This document shows, in pieces, positions 1-9,946 of a stretch of DNA of 64,000 nucleotides. This DNA is from Muscardinus avellanarius (lineage: Eukaryota > Chordata > Mammalia > Rodentia > Gliridae). The first letter of the stretch is position 1. Every line of letters starts with the position of its first letter. The stretch spans positions 130,909,251-130,973,250 of the forward strand of contig OY726557.1 of the NCBI GenBank assembly GCA_963383645.1, in the 5' to 3' direction. A program made the position numbers and the translations under genes. Below the pieces are notes generated by a model that saw only the letters and a program-made list of their open reading frames with translations, had not been told where the DNA came from and did no database searches.

Positions 1-1025
1 CACCAGGGCAGGATGAGGGAGGGGTGGCAGGGCTTAATCCTGGGACAGGGCTTAATAGCAGTGCTAATGCAAACTCACTTTTGTCGGAGCTCACTCTCAG
101 TCAGGCACTCTGTGTCCCGCCCTACCAAGCTAGGCAGGTCTGAGTGTATCCCCACTTTATAGACTCAGCGAGTGGAGGGCATTTCTCAGTTTATACAACT
201 ATGTGGCAGAGCCAGAGCCCAGCCCAGGTGTGTGCTTCCAAAGCCTGCTTGGTTAGTGTCTGCGCCGCCCGGTGCCCTGGGATTGGTGAAAGATGCGCCT
301 TGGATTTGCGTTCCAGCTGGGCTTGCTGGTGACTGTGGGCGAGTTATGGGAACTTCCCGGGCCTGGGCTATTTTGTTGATGATGTGATGCCGGTAGTCCT
401 CACCCTCAGAGGTGTGAGATCTAAATATGATATAGTACTTGGGACACTTAGTGCTCCTCTGGCACATAGTAGATGCAGGCCTGGAAGGAGGGGTCACAGT
501 GGCATCCCAGGACTGGATAGACAGGCGCCAGGGTCCAGGAGGCCTGAGAATTAGCAGGTGTCTGGATGTGGGGATGGGGTTAGTTGTGTCTGAGCTTCTG
601 GACTGTGCAGGCCATTGACCATAGGAAGGAGTCTAAGGGGACAGCTCGTCCTGAAGAAGCAGGCACTGGGAGTGGGTCTTCCAGGAGATCCCGACCGTGG
701 AAGGAATGCACCTTCCAGCTGTCTGTTCTGTAGTAGGCCTCTCAGGGCAGCAACCCAGGCTGCCAGGAACACCCATTTGCAGAAAAGAAATGGGGCCCAC
801 ACAGGAAGGAGGCCAAGGCACAAATGTTGGGCAGGCCAGACTGGTAACTCATGGCTAGACTCATAGAGGGAGTGGAGAGGATCCTTTGTCCCCAGGCCTC
901 CCTGGGCTGTTGACCTGCAGCCTCGTCCAGCCCAAGCCTGTGTCCTCTTTCTCATTTTGTCTCTTAACTCCAACCTGGGCAGGAAGGATTCTACCTCCCT
1001 TTCTGAGGTTATATGATGTTACTTA
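1..1025 (+). other. ST14: ST14 intron, mostly unique sequence
   Basis: No exon with serine-protease or LDLR/CUB sequence is visible. About 60-240 looks like a minus-strand MIR remnant (tatccccactttatagactc, then gtggcagagccagagcccag), and 420-480 like an L2 3' end (ctctggcacatagtagatgc). The rest is unique intron. Confidence 0.7.
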
Positions 1026-1228
1026 AGATTTTTTTTTTATTTCAGTACTGGGGATGGAGCCAAGGGCCATTCTGCCTCCGAGCTATACCCCCAGCCTTAT
1101 TTTTTTATTCTTTATTTTGAAACAGGTTCTCACTGAGTTGCAAAGGGCCTCACTAAGTAGCTGAGGCTGTCCACGAACTGCGATCCTCCTGTCTCAGCCT
1201 CCCAAATGCTGGGATTACAAGTGGGTGC
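1026..1228 (-). mobile_element. B1-dID SINE, type A
   Basis: Reverse copy: T-tract, ID-like half (ggggatggagccaagggcca), A-rich linker, then B1-like half ending ctgggattacaag. A 5'-truncated plus copy follows at 1246-1368 with a 29-base A-run as its linker. Confidence 0.85.
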
Positions 1229-1379
1229 CCTTTGCACTGACACCCTTTGCAACTCAGTGAGATCTTGTTTCAAAATAAAGAATAAAAAAAAAAAAAAAAA
1301 AAAAAAAAAACAGGACTGCAGGTATAGCTCAGAGGTAGAATGCCCCTGGGTTCCATCCCCAGTACCGAAAAAAAAAAAA

Positions 1380-1800
1380 TTTTTGGTACTGGAGATTTAA
1401 CCCGAGCTATGATTCCATCCTTATTTTATTTTTTATTTTAAAACAGGATCTCAAGATGGGTATGGTGACACGTTTGTAATCCCAGTATTTGGGAGGCTGA
1501 GACAGGAGGATCGCAATTCGTGGACAGCCTCAGCTACTTAGTGAGGCCCTCTGCAACTCAGTGAGACCCTATTTCAAAATAAAGAATATTAAAAAAAAAA
1601 ACAGGGCTAGAGACTAGGGGTGTAGTTTAGAAGTAGAATGCCCCTGGATTCCATCCCCAGTACCACAAAAAAACAAAAAAATAGGATCTCACTAACTTGC
1701 AGAGAACTTTGCTAAGTTGCTGAGGCTGGCTTTGAACATGCAATTCTCCTGTCTCAGCCTCCCAAATACTGGAATTATAGGCATGTGCCACCGTGCTTGA
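1380..1800. mobile_element. Nested SINE pair: plus copy inside minus copy
   Basis: The minus element (1380-1454 and 1682-1800) is split by a plus type A element (1455-1681). The duplicated target aggatctc stands at 1446-1454 and again at about 1683-1691, directly after the A-tail. Confidence 0.8.
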
Positions 1801-1816
1801 CTTATATAAACTTTTA

Positions 1817-2425
1817 TTGGGGGGGCAGTACTGGGGATTGAACCCAGGGGCATTCTACCTTCGAGTTACACCCTCAGCCCTAATTTTTTTTATTCTTTAT
1901 TTTGAAATAAGAGTCTCACTAAGTTGCAGATGGCTTCATTAAATAGCTGAGGCTGGCTACAAACCAGTGATCCTCCTGTCTCAGCATTCCCAAGTATTGG
2001 GATTAAAAGTATGTATCTTATATAACCTTTATATAAACTTTTAATTTCAAAACACAGACAAGAGCCAGGCATGGTGGCGCACGCTTATAATCCCTGCGCT
2101 TGGGAGGCTGAGACAGGAGGATCGTGCAGGTTCAAAGCCAGCCTCAGCTACTGAGTGAGGCTCTCAGCAACTTAGTGAGGCCCTGTTTCCAAAAAAAGTA
2201 TAAATAGGTCTGGGAGTATAGCCCGGAGGTAGAAAAGCCCCTGGGTTCCACCCCCAATATCCCCCCTCCCACAAAAACCACAGACAAGCCAGGTATGATG
2301 GCACTTGCCTATAATCCCAGTACTTGGGAGGCTGAAATAGGAGGATCACAGGTTTAAGGTCAGCCTTGGTATGGTAGTGAGACCTTCAACAACTTAATGA
2401 GACCCTGTTTCAAAAACAAATAGCA
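1817..2425. mobile_element. Three adjacent SINEs
   Basis: Minus copy 1817-2018; plus type C copy 2064-2276 flanked by cacagacaa at about 2052-2060 and 2278-2287; then a plus left-half copy from 2288 to 2425 that begins at the second duplication. Confidence 0.8.
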
Positions 2426-2429
2426 AAAA

Positions 2430-2850
2430 GGGCTTTTTACACGATCCTTGCCCCAGATCTAAAATCAGCCATTTCACCCAGAGCTCTGGCTTCTCGTCAA
2501 GGGGAAGGGCATTTGGAACCCAAGTCCTGGGCACTGTTAGGGATGCCACTACTCTCGGGCCAGTTTTTTAAAATCACGAGGTTTTTACTGAAACTTAGGT
2601 TCACCTTCCATTTTTGGGTCTTCCCTTTCCTCCACGGGAAGCTGGCTCCTGCCACATCCACATCACCCGGTCTTTGCTGTCTTTGAGTATACAAACACGT
2701 CAGAAGGCCACACCTACTCCACTGCCAACAGCCAGCCTTGAAGATGAAACTCAAAATGTCTCAACTCATTTTAGTTTTAGAAGATAAACCAGTGTGTTAA
2801 AAAATGGTTTGGATGGATGTGTGTGTGTGTTCCTTCTGTGAAAGGTTAGA
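2430..2850 (+). other. ST14: Unique ST14 intron sequence
   Basis: No repeat, exon or RNA gene that I can identify. The 85-codon minus frame here has no recognisable protein. Confidence 0.6.
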
Positions 2851-3027
2851 TTTCTTTTTTTTCTTTTTTGCAGTACTGGGGATTGAACCAAGGGCCTCCC
2901 ACATGCTAGGCAAGTTCTCTACCACTGAGCTACATCCCTAGCCCTTTCATTTCTTATTTTGAAGCAGGATATCACTAAGTTGCTTCGCTTGGTCTTGAAC
3001 TTGCTGTACTCCATACACCTAGCGAAG

Positions 3028-3079
<52 letters not shown>

Positions 3080-3530
3080 CTAGGGATTGAACCCAAGGGG
3101 CATTCCACCTCTGAGTTATATCCCTAAATTTATTTTATTTTTTATTTTTTTATTTTTTATTTTTTTAATTTTTGGTGGTACTGGGGATGGAACTCAGGGG
3201 CCTTCTACCTCTGGGCTACACTCCCAGACCTATTTATATTTTATTTGGAAACAGATCTCTTAAACCAGCTGAAGCTGGCTTCGAACCTGCGTGATCCTCC
3301 TGTCTCAGCCTCCCAAGCGCCGGGATTACAGGCATGCGCCACCACGCCCGGCTCCTATTTTTTATTTTGAAACAGGGTCTCACAGGTTGTGGAGGGCCTA
3401 ACTTGCTGAGGCTGGCCATGAATCTGTGATCCTCCTGTCCCAGCTTTCCAATTGCTGGGATTACAAACACCAAGCTCTAAGACTTTTTTTTTTTTTTTTT
3501 TTTTTTTTGCATGCACCACCACACCTGGCT
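2850..3530 (-). mobile_element. SINE cluster with GT repeat and a nest
   Basis: 2850-3024 is a minus B1-dID with a fuller ID half (aggcaagttctctaccactg). 3029-3078 is (TG)n. A minus element (3079-3165 plus 3354-3480) is split in its A-rich linker by another minus element (3170-3353). A partial tail lies at 3484-3530. Confidence 0.75.
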
Positions 3531-3639
3531 TCTAAGATGTATTTTTTGATGATCACATATATTAGTCAGCATTTTCATAGATATAATCTAAAAGATCACA
3601 CTATACAATGCAGAGGAAGATTTATTTGCTCATAGTTTT

Positions 3640-3817
3640 TTTTTTTTTTTTGGTGGTACTGGGGTTCTTGGAAACCCTTTTACCTCCGGACTACACTCCC
3701 AGACACCTATATTTTTATTTGGAAACAGGGTCTCTTAAGCCAGCGCTTCACCTGCGCAATCCTCCTGTCTCTGCCTCCCAAGCGCGAGGATTACAAACGT
3801 GCGCCACCACGCCTGGC
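3640..3817 (-). mobile_element. Type B SINE with 14-bp target duplication
   Basis: Minus copy flanked by perfect direct repeats ttgctcatagtttt at 3626-3639 and 3818-3831. It carries the type B marks ggggttcttggaaaccc and tcttaagccagcg. Confidence 0.93.
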
Positions 3818-3831
3818 TTGCTCATAGTTTT

Positions 3832-4165
3832 GAGGTTCAGTCCACATGAAGCCAGGGGCCTTGGGTCTCAGGGCATGGCAGCAGTGGGAGGCGGAGAGAA
3901 GGAGAGTGCAGGGGCTGTGAGTCATGGAGGCCAGAAGCAAGAGGGTGAGGAGGGGAGAAGGAATCACAATATAATCCCAAGGCTGCACCCCCAGGGACCC
4001 ACCTTCTCCATCCACACCCTACAAGCAGAGTCCACCACCCAAATGAACCCATCCTGCTGCTGGGATTACAACCCTCATGACTCCAAACACCAACTTATGA
4101 GCTCTTCAAGGGGCCATTCTATGTCTAACTAAAACATCGGATTACAAATATATTAAAAGAGGGAA
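3832..4165 (+). other. ST14: Unique ST14 intron sequence
   Basis: GC-rich, then AT-rich; nothing recognisable. A frame reading out of the neighbouring SINE crosses it but has no known protein similarity. Confidence 0.6.
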
Positions 4166-4167
4166 TC

Positions 4168-4570
4168 AGCCGGGCATGGTGGTGCACACTTGTAATCCCA
4201 GCATTGGGGAGGCTGAGACCAGAGGATTGCGGTTCGCGGACAGCCTCTGCTACTACTTAATGAGGCCCTTTGCAACTCAGTGAGACCCTGTTTCAAAATA
4301 AAGACTAAAAAATAGGGCTGGGGCCGGGCGTGGTGGCGCAGGCTTGTAATCCCCACGCTTGGGAGGCGGAGACAGGAGGATCAAGCAGGTTCGAAGCCAG
4401 TCGCGCTGGCTTAAGAGACCCTGTTTCCAAATAAAATGTATAAAATAGGTCTGGTAGTGTAGCCCGGAGGTAGAAGGGCTTCCAGGAACCCCAGTACCAC
4501 CACCAAAAAAAAAAAAAGGGCTAGGGGTGTAGCTCAGAGGTAGAATGCCCCTGGGCTTCATCCCCAGTAG
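4168..4570 (+). mobile_element. Type A SINE split by a type B SINE
   Basis: Type A left half 4168-4321, type B 4322-4515, then the type A ID tail 4516-4570. The target agggctgggg at 4313-4322 recurs as agggctaggg at 4516-4525. The insertion lies in the A-rich linker of the host element. Confidence 0.9.
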
Positions 4571-4571
4571 C

Positions 4572-4594
4572 TCAATAAAGAAAGAAAGAAAGAA

Positions 4595-4633
<39 letters not shown>
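4572..4633 (+). repeat. (GAAA)n microsatellite
   Basis: About 15 units grown from the A-tail of the preceding SINE. Confidence 0.95.
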
Positions 4634-4639
4634 GATGAT

Positions 4640-4740
4640 CAGGCTTGGTGTGGTGCATGCCTGTCATCCCAGCAACTTGGAGGCTGATGTAGTTTAGTGG
4701 TTAGAGCGCTCCTGGGTCCAATCCCCAGGGGTTCAGTATT
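4640..4740 (+). mobile_element. Deleted B1/ID SINE
   Basis: Left half and ID tail fused by an internal deletion: ggcttggtgtggtgcatgcc, then gtagtttagtggttagagcg and ggtccaatccccag. Confidence 0.7.
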
Positions 4741-4960
4741 GTCTCAGGAGGTGCTTAGTAAAGTTTCAGTTTTAGGATCAAGCCCAAGTAAGGGCCGCTC
4801 TCCTGTCACCGGCTCCTCAGCAGCTGCTGATGGCTTTGTCTATGGACTCAGCCTTCTGGGGAGCTGTGTGGTACCTGTGTGCACACACCCACGCGTGTGC
4901 CTGCACAGCTTCATGCTGGCACAATCTCATGGCCACTCCCCCTCCTCTGGCCCCTCCCAG

Positions 4961-5235
4961 GTACTCAGACCCCAAGATGTGGACTGCCTACCTGGGCCTG
5001 CACGACCAGAGCAAGCGCACCGCCTCCGGGGTGCAGGAGCATGCGCTCAAGCGCGTCATCACCCACCCCTCCTTCAACGACTTCACCTTCGACTACGACA
5101 TCGCGCTGCTGGAGCTGCAGGAGCCCGCCGAGTTCAGCACGGTGGTGCGGCCCATCTGCCTGCCCGACACCTCTCACGTCTTCCCTGCCGGGAAGGCCAT
5201 CTGGGTCACAGGCTGGGGACACACCCAGGAGGGAG
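4961..5235 (+). CDS. ST14: ST14 exon with catalytic Asp
   Basis: A 275-bp exon after a pyrimidine-rich acceptor (cctctggcccctcccag) and before the donor gtgag at 5236. It starts with the last base of an Arg codon and ends with the first base of a Gly codon (91 full codons between). It encodes [17 protein letters not shown] through [20 protein letters not shown] carries the catalytic Asp, and RPICLPD and VTGWG are standard S1-family motifs. Differences from human, from memory, are conservative (for example TQEGG for TQYGG). Translation continuing upstream of 4961 is intron. Confidence 0.96.
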
Positions 5236-6491
5236 GTGAGCTGCAAGCTGGACAGGGGACCTGCTGGGAGCCTCCGGCCTTTCTCTAAGGCCCGTGTGCT
5301 TTCATTTGCATCTTTTGGGTATCTAGCCTTTCTCTGCTGGTTTCTGGGCTGCTGGATATCCAGGGTGGAATGGAGGTTTCTAGTGAAAAAAAAAAAAAAA
5401 AAAAAAGAGTATGGGATTTGTAGGCTGGGCTGGGATTGAAGGCCTGGCTTTGCCACTTCACTACCTGTGATCCTCCAATGATCCTGTCTTCTCAGCCTCC
5501 CCTGTGCCAGCAAGCCCAGCATCACCATGTCCTTTTGCAAATAAAGAGCCAGGTCAGAGTTTAAGCAACTTGTCCAAGGTCACTGAGGCCAGCCTCAGCA
5601 ACTTAGTGAGACCCTGTTTTAAGATAAAAGATAAAATAGGGCTGGAGGTATAGCTCAGAGGTAGAATGACCCTGGGCTCAATCCTCAGTACCCAAAAAGA
5701 AAGAGAGAAAAGTGATGGTGCTTAATGGAGTGAGGAGATGGGTGCACTTCGTGATTTGGCCATGAGCACTGTCTGTGACTCGGTCCATCGTTGGAATGAG
5801 CTGCCTGACCCTTCTGTACCACTTGTGGGAGAAAGGCTGTTCACTGGCTAATGTTAGATTAAGAAATGCATTATAAATGGGGCATGTTGGTGCACGCTTA
5901 AAATCCCTGAACTTGGCCGGGCGTGGTGATGCACACTGTAATCCCAGCATTTGGGAGGCTGAGACAGGGGGATCACGGTTTGAGGACAGCCTCGGCTACT
6001 TAGTGAGGTCCTTTGCAACTCAGTGAGACCCTATTTCAAAATAAAGAATAAAAAAATAGGGCTGGCTCCCGGCGTGGTGGCACACGCTTGTAATCCCCAC
6101 GCTTGGGAGGCGGAGACAGGAGGATCGCGCAGGTTCGAAGCCAGCCGCGCTGGCGTAAGAGACCCTGTTTCAAAAATATAAAATAGGTCTGGGAGTGTAG
6201 CCCGGAGGTAGAAGGGCTTCTAAGAAGCCCAGCACCACCAAAAAAAAAAAAAAAAAAAAAAAAGAAAGAAAAAAAAAGAAAATAGGGCTGGGGATGTAGC
6301 TTGGAGGTAGAATGCCCCTGGGTTCCATCCCTAGTACCTCAAAAAAAAAAAAAAAAAAAATCCCTGTACTTGGGAGGCTGAGACTGGAGGCCTATAGGTT
6401 CAGTGATTTAGCAAGACTCTTAGTAACCAAAGGGCTGGGGGCATAGCTTGGAGGCAGAATGCTCTTGTGCCCTTGAGTTCAATCCCCAGCA

Positions 6492-6533
<42 letters not shown>

Positions 6534-7723
6534 CTATAATATTAGTATACCACATTACTAAAAAAATGTAACATGAGCCGGGCGTGGTGGCGCACGCTTG
6601 TAATCCCCGCACTTGGGAGGCTGAGATAGGAGGACCGCACAGGTTTAAAGCCAGCCTCAGCTACTTAGGCTTTCAGCAACTTAGTGAGACCCTGTTTCCA
6701 AATAAAAAATATATATAAAAAAAAGGGTCTGGGAGTATAGTCCGGAGGTAGAAAGCCTCTAGGTTCCACCCCCAGTACCACCCAAAATAAAAAAAAAGTA
6801 ACATGTACTGAGTACAAAGTAAAATCCCAGTTTACAGCCACAATGCCCTGACAAAACCACGGTGGGTGTGGGGACACATCCGGTCTTCCTGCCTTCCTCA
6901 CACCTATAGTTTGGTGATGATTCTGTCCGCATGTCATCTGACACATCTTCAACCTGACAGGTCTTGAGCGAGCTCAGTGAGCTGCTTAGTTTTTTTTTTT
7001 TCCAGTACTGGGGGTGGAACCCAGAGGCATTCTTACTCGGAGCTACATTCTCAGCCCTATTTTTTATTCTTTATTTTGAAACAGGGTCTCACTAAGTTGG
7101 GAGGGCCTCACTAAGTAGCTGAGGCTGGCCAGGAACCTGCGATCCTCCTGTCTCAGTTTCCCAAGTACTGGGATTACAAGCGTGCGCCACCACGCCCGCC
7201 CGAGCTCTCTGGCTCTTAATACCCCATGGGCACGGGCCACCGGCTACTTAGCCTTGCTGGGAGCAGTGAGCTTGTGCTCCCTCGCCCCCGAGCAGGGCTC
7301 CTCAGGAGCTGCCTGCCGCAGTCAGCCTGTCCTGCTTGCCCTCCAGGCTCCGGGTCGCTGATCCTGCAGAAGGGTGAGATTCGGATCATCAACCAGACGA
7401 CCTGCGAGGAGCTGATGCCGCAGCAGATCACCCCGCGCATGATGTGCGTGGGCTTCCTCAGCGGGGGCGTGGACGCCTGCCAGGTGTGTAGCTGCCCGGG
7501 ATGCGGAGGGCGGGGCCTGGGGGGGGCAAGGTCCTCACGCACCGGGCTTCTCTCTGCTCAGGGTGACTCCGGAGGCCCCTTGTCCAGTGTGGAGGACAAC
7601 GGGCGAGTCTTCCAGGCAGGCGTGGTGAGCTGGGGTGAAGGCTGTGCTCAGAGGAACAAGCCAGGCGTGTACACCAGGCTCCCTGTATTTCGAGACTGGA
7701 TCAAAGAACAGACTGGGGTGTAG
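4961..7723 (+). CDS. ST14: ST14 (matriptase), last three coding exons (partial gene)
   Basis: The C-terminal part of the type II transmembrane serine protease matriptase, a trypsin-like enzyme at the epithelial cell surface that activates other proteases and growth-factor precursors (family knowledge). Exons 4961-5235, 7347-7483 and 7562-7723 join in frame with AG/GT borders and encode about the last 190 residues, closely matching human matriptase as I know it ([60 protein letters not shown]). Catalytic Asp (in YDIALL) and Ser (in GDSGGP) and the S1-pocket Asp (GGVDACQ) are present. The activation site, catalytic His, LDL-receptor, CUB, SEA and membrane parts lie upstream of the window. The reading frame is intact throughout, so this is a working gene and not a pseudogene. 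Confidence 0.97.
5585..5693 (+). mobile_element. 5'-truncated B1-dID SINE
   Basis: Starts at gaggccagcctcagcaactt and ends gggctcaatcctcagtaccc. Confidence 0.8.
5876..6532 (+). mobile_element. Three SINEs nested one inside another, plus CA tail
   Basis: Outer element: 5876-5916 and 6361-6495, ending in (CA)n to 6532. Middle type A: 5917-6066 and 6281-6341. Inner type B: 6067-6263. The outer target aaatccctgaacttgg (5901-5916) recurs at 6358-6373 with one change; the inner target aatagggctgg stands at 6055-6065 and 6281-6291. Confidence 0.9.
6576..6790 (+). mobile_element. Type C SINE
   Basis: Full copy, gccgggcgtggtggcgcacg to ccacccccagtaccaccc, flanked by gtaacatg at 6568-6575 and 6798-6805. 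Confidence 0.92.
6990..7199 (-). mobile_element. Type A SINE close to the ST14 acceptor
   Basis: Minus full-length copy ending in cgccaccacgcccgcc, about 150 bp before the 7347 exon. Confidence 0.9.
7347..7483 (+). CDS. ST14: ST14 exon with S1-pocket Asp
   Basis: A 137-bp exon: two bases complete the Gly codon, then 45 codons ending exactly on Gln before the donor gtgtgt at 7484. It encodes [32 protein letters not shown] and SGGVDACQ. The Asp of GVDACQ is the base of the S1 pocket, giving trypsin-like cleavage after Arg or Lys. The neighbouring Ser of human (GVDSCQ) is Ala here. The intron lies just before GDSGGP, a common position in this protease family. Confidence 0.96.
7562..7723 (+). 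CDS. ST14: ST14 terminal coding exon with catalytic Ser
   Basis: Begins after acceptor tctctgctcag at 7561 with GDSGGPLSS, the catalytic-serine motif, and runs 53 codons to the TAG at 7721-7723. It includes [20 protein letters not shown] and [17 protein letters not shown], the usual end of matriptase. The intron before it is only 78 bp and G-rich. Confidence 0.97.
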   Translation, partial: GDSGGPLSSVEDNGRVFQAGVVSWGEGCAQRNKPGVYTRLPVFRDWIKEQTGV

Positions 7724-8203
7724 AGCCCGGGACGCCCACCAGCCACCCCAACTGGAAGGCCCGCGAGCTGCGACGTTCGGGTTTTGCCTCCTCCCCCAGA
7801 ACCCAGACTGTGAATGTGTCCTCAGGAATCTGCCGGGAGAATCTCTGGCCTCCCGCAGCCTCCAAAGTGGGGCTGAGGCGGGGAGGGGAGGCCTCTGCAG
7901 CGCCCCAGGCCGAGGCGGGCAAAGCCTGGAGACAGCTCCCTCGGCCAGGGGGCGGAGGCTTCTGCCTGCAGACCTGCTTCCTGGATCCCTAAGCAGCAGC
8001 TCTCCCGCAGCTTCTGGGACCTCAGTGGAGGTAGCCGGGACTGCAAACTCAGGACTGTGGGGTCCTAAGGTCACACTCTTCAGGAAGGACAAGCCCGAAG
8101 GACCCTGGAAAACTGATGAGTTTAAGATTGTTTTACCAGCTCCCAGGGTGGGCTTCAGTGTATGTATTTGTGTGTATGAGTAAAACATTTTATTTCTTTT
8201 TAG
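7724..8203 (+). other. ST14: ST14 3' UTR
   Basis: Non-repetitive, GC-rich sequence after the stop codon, ending in tgtatgagtaaaacatttta and a T-rich stretch that resembles the end of the human ST14 mRNA as I recall it. No SINE has landed in it, unlike the sequence on both sides. The exact cleavage site near 8195-8205 is inferred. Confidence 0.8.
8179..8184 (+). terminator. ST14: Probable ST14 polyadenylation signal (AGTAAA variant)
   Basis: The hexamer AGTAAA lies about 455 bp after the stop codon, followed within 20 bases by T-rich sequence. I see no AATAAA in the 3' UTR. AGTAAA is one of the known weaker signal variants. RNA ends would decide. Confidence 0.6.
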
Positions 8204-8628
8204 ATAATTTCCCTCCTTACTGGAGAGTTGACAGGCTCTCCCTCCTAGCTTCATCTGCAAGAAACCAGTCTTAAATTCCCCTGAGAGCGGCCCTGGTGTC
8301 AGGTTGACTGGGAGTGGCACTGCCCTGGTGCCTGTTTCCTGCTTACCTTAAGCTCTTGAGAAGATGCTGGCCCGGGTCCAATCTAGGGGTAGGTGGTGAG
8401 TGGGGGAAGGAGCTTTTCCATAGGGGGTGGGGAGGAGGCGTGGCCCATACATTCAACAAGGACACGACCACAGGAACAGTGTGTTCACGCGCAAGTGTGT
8501 GTACACACACAAGGGTGTGCATGAGCTGCTGGCAGTCTGGCATGGGCCTTGGAGGAATGCCTTGCTTAAGGTTGCCCACATCCCCCTTTTTACCCAATAT
8601 TTCTCCTTGCTTAGGGTGACCCAGAGGC
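8204..8628 (+). other. Start of the ST14-ZBTB44 gap, unique
   Basis: Sequence after the ST14 mRNA end with a short imperfect GT/CA stretch near 8490-8520. No gene seen. Confidence 0.6.
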
Positions 8629-8633
8629 TAAGG

Positions 8634-8635
<2 letters not shown>

Positions 8636-8676
<41 letters not shown>

Positions 8677-8871
8677 GTTCTGGGGATTGAACCCAGGGAT
8701 TCTACCTCTGAGCTACACCCTCAGCCCTTTTTTAAAAATTGAAACAGAGACTTGCTAGGTTGCTGAGGGACTCACTAAGTTGCTGAGGCTGGCCTCGAAC
8801 CTGCGATCCTTCTGCCTCAGCATCCCATGCACTGAGATTGCATGCATGCACTACCCTGCCCAGCACTAGAG
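8636..8871 (-). mobile_element. B1-dID SINE with 39-base T-tract
   Basis: Minus copy beginning with about 39 T, then ctggggattgaacccaggga. Its flanks share gagctttt (8629-8636 and about 8873-8880). Confidence 0.88.
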
Positions 8872-8879
8872 AGCTTTTG

Positions 8880-9739
8880 AAGGGACATCTGGGTCACTGC
8901 AGCTGGGGCCAGGGAAGGGGACCAGCCCTGGGCAGAGTTCATGGGGCGGTGTTGTGAGGGCAGGAAGGGTGTTGCTCACCACTTATCCCTGGCTGGGGCC
9001 TGGCTCCCAGGTGAGACTCTGATTCATTTGTTGAACAAATGGTTTCTGCTTCCAGTGAGTTGTGGGAATAGAAGGAAAGGCACAGTGTGATTGGAGGAAT
9101 CCTGTAAGACTTCTTGGAGGAAGTGAGGTTTGCATTTTAGAGAGGAGGGAGAAGTCGTTTCTGCGTGAAGATGACACCGGGAGCATCAGAATCCCTGGGG
9201 AACTCTCCAGTCCAGCTTCCCACACATCACCCCAGCCTAGGCCAGGAGTTCTGGGGCCGGAGGGGCAACAATCTGCGGTCTGAGCAGCCCCCGGGGGTTG
9301 TAATGCAAGCTGGAGATGGAGAGGCACCGACTTAGCAGTGGTCTCGCCCCTCCAAGTGTGGCTGTGGACCCACAGCATCGCTGAATGGCCCGCTAGGCGC
9401 CCAGGCCAACGTTTGCAGAGATGCCCTGGATCTGTAGACATCTTTGTTCCCAGGGAAATCAATGAAGCGTCAATGCCTTCAAAACGAGCCAAAGCTCGTA
9501 TTGGTGTTGGTGTTACTTCTGATCAAATGAGTTCAAACACACCGCTCATTGCTAATATTCCAATGACAACAGAGTCACCCGTGAGAGGTGGCCCGGGACG
9601 TGCCACCCAGCGGTGGAGAAGGCTGCCACAGTGGGATTGCCCCGCTTTCCTTCACTGGGAAGGCTGGAGGAGGGACTTGTGGCCAAACAGCAGTGCTACA
9701 CACGTTTGCATTTTCAACTCAAGACTCCAAGTGTGTGGC
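8880..9739. other. Unique intergenic sequence
   Basis: No gene or repeat I can name. 9440-9600 has an unusually even composition with an open plus frame, but the peptide matches nothing I know. Confidence 0.5.
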
Positions 9740-9751
9740 ACAAAATTCAAT

Positions 9752-9934
9752 GTGTGTGTGTATGGGGGGGGGTGCTGGAGATTGAATCCAGGGGCATTTT
9801 ACCTCCGAGCTACACACCCCCAGCCTGATTTTTTATTCTTTATTTTGAAACGCGGAGGGCCTCACTAAGTAGCCGAGGCTGGCCACGACCCTGGATCCTC
9901 CTGCCTCAGCCTCCCAAGTACCACCACCCGGTGT
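9752..9934 (-). mobile_element. B1-dID SINE with 12-bp target duplication
   Basis: Minus copy enclosed by acaaaattcaat at 9740-9751 and 9935-9946. Confidence 0.92.
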
Positions 9935-9946
9935 ACAAAATTCAAT

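Larger units (their letters stand above)
5236..7346 (+). other. ST14: ST14 intron (2.1 kb)
   Basis: Runs from donor gtgagc at 5236 to acceptor ctccag at 7341-7346. Apart from short unique pieces it is made of SINEs, including a three-level nest at 5876-6495, plus A-tracts and a CA repeat. MIR-like remnants lie at about 5435-5475 (plus) and 5545-5590 (minus). Confidence 0.9.

Noticed and set aside
1..4960. Further ST14 exons (catalytic His, LDLR repeats)
   Set aside because: I looked for their motifs and found none; this part is intron.
7945..7960. Third CTCF-like motif in the ST14 3' UTR (ccagggggcggagg)
   Set aside because: Two core positions do not fit.
7535..8320. 261-codon minus frame over the ST14 end
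   Set aside because: It is the shadow of the ST14 terminal exon and GC-rich 3' UTR.
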